Below are positions 49,727-56,747 of a DNA stretch of 64,000 bases, piece by piece. How positions within the stretch are numbered: position 1 is the stretch's first letter; every line of letters starts with the position of its first letter. A program made the translations under genes and the position numbers. The stretch is from NCBI GenBank assembly GCA_023439185.1, contig JAEXOR010000033.1, positions 29,073 through 93,072 of the forward strand, written 5' to 3'. The DNA comes from Bacillota bacterium. GTDB lineage: Bacteria > Bacillota > Desulfotomaculia > Desulfotomaculales > Desulfallaceae. The notes below the pieces were generated by a model. The model was not told the origin of the DNA. It was given only the letters and a program-made list of their open reading frames with translations, and ran no database searches.

Positions 49727-49969
49727 TCAATGAATAATCGGATCTTCCACACCGGTGTCGTCCGGATCGAAATCCAACAAATTTCTTTCCTTGCGGTCCA
49801 TCTCGGACAGGCGGGCGTCCAGACGCTTGCGTTTTTGCGGAGCCGGCCTGCCCGGCGCCATTTCCCCCGGCTGGCCGTATTTTTTTTGCAGCTCCTCGAG
49901 CTGTTTTGGTGACAGGCGGTAGCTGGTATATTTGGTCTGCACCTGTTTTCCCGGTCTGGCGAACAGCAT
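49727..49969 (-). CDS. 80-residue hypothetical protein
   Basis: A basic N-terminal half with YRLSPKQLEELQKKYGQPGE (helix, residues ~17-36), a Pro/Arg-rich middle, and an acidic tail DFDPDDTGVEDPIIH. GAGGTGA lies 4 nt before the ATG. It could be a small DNA- or protein-binding factor; I do not recognise it. Confidence 0.5.
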   Translation of the reverse strand: MLFARPGKQVQTKYTSYRLSPKQLEELQKKYGQPGEMAPGRPAPQKRKRLDARLSEMDRKERNLLDFDPDDTGVEDPIIH

Positions 49970-50092
49970 GTCATCACCTCATGATGGTTTAATTTCATCC
50001 TTTAGTTTAAATAGTTTGCCGAAGATATAAACTGTGAGTTGATCACCAAAATGGGATTATCAGGTTTTAAGCAAAAAAATTCCTCGGTGGTA

Positions 50093-50121
50093 TTGATTAC
50101 CGGGGATATTATTTTTATAAT
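50093..50121 (+). promoter_or_regulatory. Promoter of the thiamine operon
   Basis: TTGATT (50093-50098), 17-bp spacer, TATAAT (50116-50121), ending about 20 bp before the riboswitch. Confidence 0.75.
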
Positions 50122-50137
50122 ATAACCAGTTTAATAG

Positions 50138-50232
50138 TGACGGGGGAGCTCATATTATGGGCTGAGAAAGGGCTGGAGAGCACCTGACCCAGGAACCTGA
50201 TCGGGGTAATGCCCGCGTAGGGAAGGTGATAA
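50138..50232 (+). ncRNA. TPP riboswitch (THI element)
   Basis: Conserved THI-box segments are present in order: GGGGGAGCT, GGGCTGAGA, then CACCTGACCC, GAACCTGATC, GGGGTAATGCCCGCG and TAGGGA. Binding of thiamine diphosphate should favour the terminator that follows at 50239-50271, switching off the thi genes downstream. Confidence 0.95.
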
Positions 50233-50238
50233 TGAATA

Positions 50239-50271
50239 TTAGCGCACCCTAACCGGGATGCGCTTTTTTAA
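50239..50271 (+). terminator. Terminator of the TPP riboswitch
   Basis: AGCGCA.CC pairs with GG.TGCGCT, followed by TTTTTTA. It lies between the aptamer and thiN, so control is transcriptional. Confidence 0.88.
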
Positions 50272-50293
50272 TTGAGGAAGTGAAGGTGAACAG

Positions 50294-50941
50294 ATGCGCT
50301 GCATTATCATTACCGGAGGGACGATTGAAGATTTAGGCTGGCTCGGCGGGATGATCAAAGAAACCGACAGGGTGATTTGTGTCGACAGCGGCGCCAAGTA
50401 CGCCGCCGCCCTGGGAATTGTCCCCCACATGATCGTCGGGGACATGGATTCATTGGAGCATCAAGAGCTGCGGCGGCTTGCCGCTTTGGGCGCCGTGGTC
50501 AGAGAATATCATCCTGAAAAGGACGACACTGACACCGCCCTGGCGGTGGCCGAGGCATTGACCCAGCGTCCCGGGGAGATTATCATCGCCGGGGCGCTGG
50601 GGACCAGGTTTGACCATTCCCTGGCCAACGTGCACCTGCTGCGGGCGGCTCTGGACCGGGGGGTACGGGCGCGGATTATCAGCGAGTTCAATGAAATCAG
50701 CCTGGTTGCGCCGCACCTGTCTGCCGTTGTTGACGGCCAGCCGGGAGATCTTTTTTCCCTGCTGCCCCTTACAGAGGAGGTTGCCGGTGTGAATGTAAAA
50801 GGCGCCCGCTGGCCCCTGGAAAACGCCGTCTTCAGGATCGGCAATCCCTATGGGGTAAGCAACCGGCTGGCCGAGGGGCAAGCTGAAATATCCGTGGGTT
50901 CCGGACTTTTATTGTTGATCAAAGTGAGGGGAGTTGACTAA
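50294..50941 (+). CDS. thiN: Thiamine pyrophosphokinase
   Basis: Converts thiamine to thiamine diphosphate with ATP. 215 residues. Family motifs: ICVDSGAKYAAALGIVPHMIVGDMDS (split between ICVDSGAKYAAALGI and VGDMDS, ~32-58), PEKDDTDTALAVAEAL (~77-92) and GALGTRFDHSLANVHLL (~99-115). First gene after the TPP riboswitch. GTG/ATG choice: ATG after GGAAGTGAAGG. The following gene starts 2 nt after its stop. Confidence 0.94.
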   Translation: MRCIIITGGTIEDLGWLGGMIKETDRVICVDSGAKYAAALGIVPHMIVGDMDSLEHQELRRLAALGAVVREYHPEKDDTDTALAVAEALTQRPGEIIIAGALGTRFDHSLANVHLLRAALDRGVRARIISEFNEISLVAPHLSAVVDGQPGDLFSLLPLTEEVAGVNVKGARWPLENAVFRIGNPYGVSNRLAEGQAEISVGSGLLLLIKVRGVD

Positions 50942-50942
50942 G

Positions 50943-51287
50943 GTGGAAAATAATGGCGCCAACTTGCAACAAAATCAACTTGCAACACCTGGTACCAAAG
51001 CCAAGCCGATCAATGTCAGTTTTCAGGTGATCCCACTGGTGCCCGGTGGTGATGTTTACGCGGTGGTGGACCGGGCCATTGAGGTGGTGCAGCGGTCCGG
51101 GGTCAGGTACGAGGTGGGGCCCATGGAGACCACCATGGAGGGCGAACTGGACCATCTGCTGGAGATAGTTAAAGAGGCGCAGCAGGCTTGCGTCGAGGCC
51201 GGCGCCGAAAGGGTGGTGACTTATATTAAAATCGATTACGCACCCGGCGGCGTAACCATGGCGGAAAAGGTGGCCAAATACAGATGA
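50943..51287 (+). CDS. Thiamine-binding-like protein (MTH1187/YkoF type)
   Basis: About 114 residues. A ferredoxin-like domain of the MTH1187/YkoF group: INVSFQVIPLVPGGDVYAVV, then YEVGPMETTMEGELDHLLEI and AGAERVVTYIKIDY. Members bind thiamine or its hydroxymethylpyrimidine moiety; in B. subtilis ykoF sits in a TPP-controlled transport operon. The GTG at 50943 is 9 nt after GAGGGGAG; a TTG at 50934 is too close. It overlaps the permease gene by 4 bp. Confidence 0.85.
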   Translation: MENNGANLQQNQLATPGTKAKPINVSFQVIPLVPGGDVYAVVDRAIEVVQRSGVRYEVGPMETTMEGELDHLLEIVKEAQQACVEAGAERVVTYIKIDYAPGGVTMAEKVAKYR

Positions 51288-52060
51288 TCTTCCGAACAAT
51301 AAGCAGGATCTCCGTTGCGGCGCCGGTTATTATGGCGGTGCTGTTGGCGGGCTGGGAGATTGCCGTGCGCGCCGCCGGCCTGCCGGTGTGGTTCCTGCCT
51401 ACCCCCAGCCGGGTGTTTGCCGCTCTGGCGGAGATGTGGCCGCAGCTTTTAATGCATTCGGGTTACACCGTGACGGCGGCGCTCACCGGCCTGACGGCGG
51501 CGGTGCTGGTGGCGCTGGTTCTGGCGTCGGTGATGGCTCTGTCGCCCCGGATCCGGCAGGGTATTTATCCTTTGCTGGTGTTTTCCCAGACCGTGCCCAT
51601 TATTACTATCGCGCCGCTGATTGCTATCTGGTTCGGTTTCGGAATCATGCCCAAGGTGGTTGTGGTGACACTGGTCTGTTTCTTTCCGGTGGCCGTCAGT
51701 GTGGTTGAAGGCATGCGGGCCGCCGATGCCGACATGATTAAACTGCTGCGGGTGATGGGTGCGTCCAGGTGGCAAATGATCCGGTTGGTGCAGATTCCCG
51801 CCGCTCTGCCTTCGTTCTTTGCCGGGCTGAAAATAGCGGGAACTTACGCGATTATGGGGGCCGTTATCGGCGAGTGGCTGGGGGCGAAAAACGGCCTGGG
51901 GTTGTTTATGACCCGTGCCTCCCACGCCTATAGGGCCGACAGTGTCTTTGCGGCGATAGTTGTAATCTCGCTAATTAGCCTGGCACTGTTTGCCCTGATT
52001 GAATTGCTGTCCCGGTTGACCATGCCCTGGTATCACAACGAAAAGGAGAAGATAGAATGA
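51284..52060 (+). CDS. thiX: ABC transporter permease, thiamine/HMP type
   Basis: A 258-residue integral membrane subunit with six helices. The EAA loop is found at LLRVMGASRWQMIRLVQIPAALPSFFAGLKIAG, around residues ~155-188. This permease class (SsuC/TauC/ThiX) moves a pyrimidine or thiamine precursor handed over by the next protein. It is coupled by ATGA overlaps to both neighbours. Symbol by context (riboswitch, NMT1-type receptor); without context it could be a sulfonate permease. Confidence 0.85.
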   Translation: MIFRTISRISVAAPVIMAVLLAGWEIAVRAAGLPVWFLPTPSRVFAALAEMWPQLLMHSGYTVTAALTGLTAAVLVALVLASVMALSPRIRQGIYPLLVFSQTVPIITIAPLIAIWFGFGIMPKVVVVTLVCFFPVAVSVVEGMRAADADMIKLLRVMGASRWQMIRLVQIPAALPSFFAGLKIAGTYAIMGAVIGEWLGAKNGLGLFMTRASHAYRADSVFAAIVVISLISLALFALIELLSRLTMPWYHNEKEKIE

Positions 52061-53067
52061 CTAAAAAAATACTAATGCTGCTATTAATCGCTATTTTATT
52101 GCTGGCCGGATGTGCCGCCGGAGGCGGGAATACCGATAAAGAAAATACCGGCGGGGAGGGGGATGAGCCGCAGTCCGTCACGGTGATGCTGGACTGGACG
52201 CCCAATACCAACCATACCGGCCTGTATGTGGCGCTGGACAGGGGCTGGTTTGCGGATGAAGGGCTGCGGGTGGATATCGTTGAGCCCAGCCAGGGCGGCG
52301 CCACCACGCCGCTGGTTGCTTCAGGCCAGGCCCAGTTCGGGGTGGGGTACCAGGAGGACGTTACCCAGGCCAGGGCCAACGACGTACCGGTGGTCTCCGT
52401 GGCCGCGGTGATCCAGCATAATACCTCCGGTTTCGCTTCACCCAAGGAAAAAGGCATTACCAGGCCGCTGGACATGGAAGGCAAGCGTTACGGCGGCTGG
52501 GGCGCCCCCACCGAGGACGCTATGCTGGAGGCGGTTATGGAGAGAGATGGCGGTGATTTCAGCAAGGTGGAAATGATCAATACCGGCGTGGCGGATTTCT
52601 TTGCCGCTGTGGAACGGGATATCGACTTTGCCTGGATTTATTACGGCTGGACCGGAGTGGAGGCGGAACTCCGGGGCATGGAACTGAATTTCCTGGAGCT
52701 GCGCGAACTGGAACCCGCCCTTGATTATTACACGCCGGTGCTGACAGCGGGGGAAAAGCTGATTGAAGAGAACCCGGAACTGGTGCGCAAGTTTTTGCGG
52801 GCTGTGACCAAAGGGTATAAGTTCGCCATCGACAACCCGGAAGAAGCGGCCCGGATACTGCTTGAGTATGCGCCGGAAAGCAATGAAGAGCTGCTGCTGG
52901 CCAGCCAGGCCTACCTGAGCCCGCGCTACCGGGACGACGCGCCGCGCTGGGGCGAGCAAAAGGCCGAGGTGTGGGAGCGCTACGCCGGTTGGATGTACGA
53001 AAGAGACCTGCTGCCGAAAATGATTGACAGTGACAAGGCCTTCACCAACGAGTTCCTGCCGGAGTAG
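52057..53067 (+). CDS. thiY: NMT1/THI5-like substrate-binding lipoprotein
   Basis: A 336-residue receptor with lipobox LLAGC (Cys ~19), then TVMLDWTPNTNHTGLYVALD, the typical start of NMT1/THI5-like pyrimidine-binding proteins. A phosphate-binding-like stretch EPSQGGATTPLVASGQAQFG follows. It probably binds N-formyl-4-amino-5-aminomethyl- or hydroxymethyl-pyrimidine outside the cell. The riboswitch upstream supports a thiamine-precursor role over sulfonate or taurine. Confidence 0.88.
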   Translation: MTKKILMLLLIAILLLAGCAAGGGNTDKENTGGEGDEPQSVTVMLDWTPNTNHTGLYVALDRGWFADEGLRVDIVEPSQGGATTPLVASGQAQFGVGYQEDVTQARANDVPVVSVAAVIQHNTSGFASPKEKGITRPLDMEGKRYGGWGAPTEDAMLEAVMERDGGDFSKVEMINTGVADFFAAVERDIDFAWIYYGWTGVEAELRGMELNFLELRELEPALDYYTPVLTAGEKLIEENPELVRKFLRAVTKGYKFAIDNPEEAARILLEYAPESNEELLLASQAYLSPRYRDDAPRWGEQKAEVWERYAGWMYERDLLPKMIDSDKAFTNEFLPE

Positions 53068-53154
53068 ACGTCGGAGGTTGGACGTCGGGCGTCGGTCTTC
53101 GGAAGATTACGGGATGGGATTTGTGGTCGGTGAACAACGGGGAAGGGATTGAGC

Positions 53155-53928
53155 GTGCCTGTGACAACCAGGGAAAATATAAACAAGTTTAAGTCTGACC
53201 CCGTTGTGTTAATGGAGGGTGTGTCGAAGAGTTTTATGGTGGGCGGAAAACCGCTGCCTGTCCTGGATGGGGTTTCGGTGCGGTTGGGTGCCGGTGAATT
53301 TGTCAGCTTAATCGGTCCCAGCGGGTGCGGTAAGAGCACGCTGTTTAATATCATCTGCGGGCTTGAGCGCCCCGACGGGGGCCGGGTGAGCCTGGCGGAC
53401 GCCGTTTCGTACATGCCTCAGAAGGATCTGCTGCTGCCCTGGCGGACCGTGCTGGACAATGTCATCCTGGCCCGGGAAGTGGCCGGGGACGACCGTGCAG
53501 AAGCCCGGCGGGAAGCCAGGGAGTTAATGCCGCTGTTCGGCCTGGCCGGGTTTGAGAAGAGTTATCCCGCCGGGCTTTCCGGCGGGATGCGTCAGCGGGC
53601 CGCCCTGATGCGCACCATGCTGGCGCGCCGGGATATCCTGCTGCTGGATGAACCATTCGGAGCCCTGGACGCCATCACCAGGACCAAAATGCAAAGGTGG
53701 CTGCTGGAGGTCTGGGACAGGTTCAAGCAGGCTGTTTTTTTTATCACCCACGACATAGAAGAAGCCCTGTTCCTGTCGGACAGGGTCTACGTCCTGACGC
53801 CCCGGCCCGCCGGGGTCGCTCTGCACCTGGAGGTCGGCCTGCCCAGGCCCCGGCGTTACGAATGTGTTACCGACGCGGATTTTTTGGCGCTTAAAAAGCA
53901 GATTATGCAGGCGTTAACCTCTGTTTAA
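53155..53928 (+). CDS. thiZ: ABC transporter ATP-binding protein, thiamine/HMP type
   Basis: About 257 residues. Walker A GPSGCGKST (~58), Q-loop YMPQKDLLLPWR (~88), signature LSGGMRQRAAL (~143), Walker B ILLLDEPFGALD (~160) and H-loop FFITHDIEEAL (~195). Powers the thiXY system. The GTG at 53155 gives better spacing from GGGGAAGGGA; a TTG at 53149 is possible. An 81-bp gap after thiY has a shaky direct repeat GACGTCGG but no terminator. Last gene of the riboswitch operon. Confidence 0.93.
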   Translation: MPVTTRENINKFKSDPVVLMEGVSKSFMVGGKPLPVLDGVSVRLGAGEFVSLIGPSGCGKSTLFNIICGLERPDGGRVSLADAVSYMPQKDLLLPWRTVLDNVILAREVAGDDRAEARREARELMPLFGLAGFEKSYPAGLSGGMRQRAALMRTMLARRDILLLDEPFGALDAITRTKMQRWLLEVWDRFKQAVFFITHDIEEALFLSDRVYVLTPRPAGVALHLEVGLPRPRRYECVTDADFLALKKQIMQALTSV

Positions 53929-54374
53929 GTCAAGCCGCTTTCAATCAGCCGGCGCAGACCGGCGGCGAAGCGTTCATCGTCCTCCGCGGTGCGCGGGCGG
54001 GGGCCGCGGGTGCGTCTTCCGCCCCTTCTGAGCTTGGCCTTCACTTCACGTTCCTCTAACATAAAATCTATGGTTTCCGGGTTATAAATCTTCCCGCCGG
54101 GGGAAATGGCCGCCGCCTTCCGGCCCAACACCAGGGCCGCCAGACCCCAGTCCTGGGTGACTACGATGTCTCCGGCGGCGGTCATGTTAATGACGGCCAA
54201 ATCCGCTTCCTGGGAACCGTCACCCACGGTGACGTGGTGGTCCGATATTATATTGTGGTTGAAGCTGGCCACGGTGTGCAGCGGTATGGCGTACCGGGCG
54301 GCCATTTTGCGGCACACCTGCATAGCGCCCCTGGGGCAGGCGTCGGCGTCCACAATAATTTTCAAAGGTATCAC
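53925..54374 (-). CDS. YaiI/YqxD family protein (DUF188, PIN-like)
   Basis: 149 residues: KIIVDADACPRG at the N-terminus, TVGDGSQEADLAVINM in the middle and VVTQDWGLAALVLGRKAAAI. Asp residues in VDADACP and in QEADL, with TQD, form a PIN-domain-like acidic cluster. The family is conserved and of unknown function; a nuclease activity is only suspected. The gene ends convergent with thiZ (4-bp overlap of 3' ends). Confidence 0.92.
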   Translation of the reverse strand: MIPLKIIVDADACPRGAMQVCRKMAARYAIPLHTVASFNHNIISDHHVTVGDGSQEADLAVINMTAAGDIVVTQDWGLAALVLGRKAAAISPGGKIYNPETIDFMLEEREVKAKLRRGGRRTRGPRPRTAEDDERFAAGLRRLIESGLT

Positions 54375-54398
54375 CGCCCGGTTTCAGCCTGCGTTTTT

Positions 54399-55931
54399 CT
54401 ACTTCTCAATAGCTTTAGTTATTTCCGGTTTTAATCCGTCATAACGGGCCAGCCACGCCCGGCGTTCCTTCCTCAGGTCTTCCACCATGGCGCTATATTC
54501 CTCCGCCGTGTAATAGCCTTCCGGTTCATAGTCCCGCATATCCAATTCCGGCAGCGTCTCCGGTACCAGGTAACCCCAGTCCGGGTCGGTCTTCCAGCTT
54601 ATTGTCCCTTTGGCGATATGCTTCAGGATGGTGGTGGAAGCCGCGATGCTGATTTTAATGCCCGGCCGGTTGCCGCCCATCCCGATGCTGCCGGTGTTTA
54701 ACAGGTAGCATTCCATATCCGGGTTGGCCCGCAAGATTTCCAGCAGCCGGTTGCCTTCCTCCCCTTCGGGACCGACGATAAAGGGGTTGGTGCCCACTTC
54801 CCGCTTGGATTGGCCGGCTTTGGTGGGGTCGCCGGCGGAGGTTTCAATTGATTCCCCCAGCATGAAAAAGGCTGCTGCCCGGGCCGGGTCCAGCTTGGCC
54901 ACGGTGGGCACAATTTTGTCGTGCCGGGTGATGAAAATCAGCCGGTGCGCCTTCTTCAGGTCAATTTGGTCATCCACGCCCTCCACGTCCTGCCGGCGGA
55001 TAACCCCCCGGCCGTTGGACGTAAGCTCGCTGCTGTCAAAATCCACCCTGCCGTCGTCATGGACCATGACGTTTTCAAATGCGGCGTGGGGATTCGAGGC
55101 GGCGAGGTAAAGCACCCTTTGCGATTCATCCAGCCCCTCGGTCTTGATATAGAAGCCTTTTTCCGTGCCGTAGCAGTATCCCGCGGGATTGAGCATCACC
55201 ACATCGTCCTGCCTGATGATGGCCCGCTCGGGTTCTGTCAGGTTATGGTTGTGCATCGTCAGGGTTGTTTTGCCCGTGCCGCTGAGACCGAAAAGCAAAA
55301 AGCCCACGTCTTTCATTTGTGCGTCTACATCCAGGACCCGCAATACCTTGCTCCCGGCGTGCAGGCCCAGGCCGCCGGCCTGTTTGATCCGGAACATGGC
55401 CATGCGCAGGAATGATTTTTTAGCTTCCCCAAAGTAGTCGGTGCCCAGAATATATGTAACGCCGGCCAGGGGGTGACAAAAAATAACCTTCTTGGGCCAT
55501 TCCGGCACGTAGATACTGACCAGCTCCGGGTTGGCGTCGGGGTCCACGGGCGGGAAAAGCATCTGGTTCCATTTAAGCGGAATCCGGGCAAAGCGGGATG
55601 TGATATACAGCCTGCAGTGCAGGCTGAAATCGGGGTGCAGGCCCATCCTGCGATCCAGCCTGATTACTTCCTGTTTTTTCAGGTATTCGTGTACCTCATC
55701 CGCTATCTTTTGCGCTTCGGCGGCCGAAATACCCTGCTGGTCCACGCCCAGGGGCACGCCGTCCTCCACGATAAAAGTCGCTTTGGCACTGCGGTTCCGG
55801 ACGCTGGAGATAAAACTGGCGCTGCCGAACGCAGTAGTTTTATTTCCTTCTTCGGCCATGGCCTTTAACTGGTCGTGGTCCGGATTGTTAATCATCTTTC
55901 CGGCTTTCACCGGCTGTTGTTGAAAAATCAT
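54399..55931 (-). CDS. pckA: Phosphoenolpyruvate carboxykinase (ATP)
   Basis: Interconverts oxaloacetate and phosphoenolpyruvate with ATP, linking the C4 acids imported elsewhere to gluconeogenesis. 510 residues. Catalytic motifs: FGLSGTGKTTLT (P-loop, ~218), HNHNLTEPERAIIRQDDVV (metal site region; Asp in the kinase-2 position) and HRLIFITRHDKIVP. The family-typical SGYTAKVAG-type loop is here replaced by AFFMLGESIETSAGDPTK, a shorter variant seen in one PEPCK branch. RBS GAGGTGA before the ATG. Upstream hairpin and palindrome at 55995-56047. Confidence 0.9.
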   Translation of the reverse strand: MIFQQQPVKAGKMINNPDHDQLKAMAEEGNKTTAFGSASFISSVRNRSAKATFIVEDGVPLGVDQQGISAAEAQKIADEVHEYLKKQEVIRLDRRMGLHPDFSLHCRLYITSRFARIPLKWNQMLFPPVDPDANPELVSIYVPEWPKKVIFCHPLAGVTYILGTDYFGEAKKSFLRMAMFRIKQAGGLGLHAGSKVLRVLDVDAQMKDVGFLLFGLSGTGKTTLTMHNHNLTEPERAIIRQDDVVMLNPAGYCYGTEKGFYIKTEGLDESQRVLYLAASNPHAAFENVMVHDDGRVDFDSSELTSNGRGVIRRQDVEGVDDQIDLKKAHRLIFITRHDKIVPTVAKLDPARAAAFFMLGESIETSAGDPTKAGQSKREVGTNPFIVGPEGEEGNRLLEILRANPDMECYLLNTGSIGMGGNRPGIKISIAASTTILKHIAKGTISWKTDPDWGYLVPETLPELDMRDYEPEGYYTAEEYSAMVEDLRKERRAWLARYDGLKPEITKAIEK

Positions 55932-55994
55932 TTAACGTCACCTCAATGTTTATTGTGCATATGATTTGAATTCTGCGTTAAAAAGTCTACTCCT

Positions 55995-56047
55995 GCCTGG
56001 TCAGGAAAATTGTATATACAACACTAAATCAGTGAAAAAGACCAGGC
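55995..56047. promoter_or_regulatory. Nested inverted repeats between pckA and the divergent coiled-coil gene
   Basis: GCCTGGTC (55995-56002) and GACCAGGC (56040-56047) flank a perfect 12-bp palindrome TTGTATATACAA (56010-56021), a size and symmetry typical of a GntR-like operator. It could control pckA, the divergent gene, or both. Confidence 0.5.
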
Positions 56048-56119
56048 TAAAAAAGGAAATGCAAAAAACAGGTAGAAATATAAATGTAAATATATTACAA
56101 CAAAGGAGGTAAATGGGCG

Positions 56120-56677
56120 TTGACAGGGGAACAGATGATTCTTACCTGGATTAGCGTAGGCGCCGCCCTGAGTTTTCTGGTCACCTACCGTTTAATGAGG
56201 GGGATGTCCCGGAGAGACAATGACGACAGGGTTAGGGCATTCGCGGTGGAAAATGAGGCTTTAAAAAGGACCAACAGTATCTACCGCGAGAGGATTGGAC
56301 AATTGGAAGACACACTGTTCAGCAATAATAAATATCACGCCATGGCCAGGGAAATAGAAAAACTCAGCTCCGCCAATTACGGGCTGCGCGGCAGGCTCCG
56401 GGACCTGGAATGCCTGGTGGAGGCGGAAAGAAAAAGAAACTCCAGGGAGCGGGTGGAATACCTGGAGAAAAAGGTCGAGTACCTGAGAAAACAACTGCAG
56501 CACCGGTTTGACGTAGAACATGAGACCGGAGCGCAAAACGCCATTATTCCGGTGGAAATCATTCCCGCCGGTTCGGAAGTCGCTGCCGCCTTTGAAACCA
56601 ATCATTTTCAAAACAATGAGCAGAGTAAAAAACGCAAAAGAAAATGGTCCGCCATCGCCCGGGCCAGAAAAATATAG
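56120..56677 (+). CDS. Membrane-anchored coiled-coil protein
   Basis: 185 residues. One N-terminal helix (MILTWISVGAALSFLVTYRL, ~6-25), then ~100 residues of heptad-patterned charged sequence (ALKRTNSIYRERIGQLEDTL, EKKVEYLRKQLQHRFDVEH) predicted as coiled coil, and a basic tail (KKRKRKWSAIARARKI). TTG start 10 nt after AAAGGAGGT. By shape it could be a division or envelope scaffold. No family is recognised. Confidence 0.65.
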   Translation: MTGEQMILTWISVGAALSFLVTYRLMRGMSRRDNDDRVRAFAVENEALKRTNSIYRERIGQLEDTLFSNNKYHAMAREIEKLSSANYGLRGRLRDLECLVEAERKRNSRERVEYLEKKVEYLRKQLQHRFDVEHETGAQNAIIPVEIIPAGSEVAAAFETNHFQNNEQSKKRKRKWSAIARARKI

Positions 56678-56747
56678 ACCGGTGAATTCCCGTTCCGGCA
56701 ACAGGACACAATAAACCAGATGTAAATACGGATCACGGAGGTCAGCT

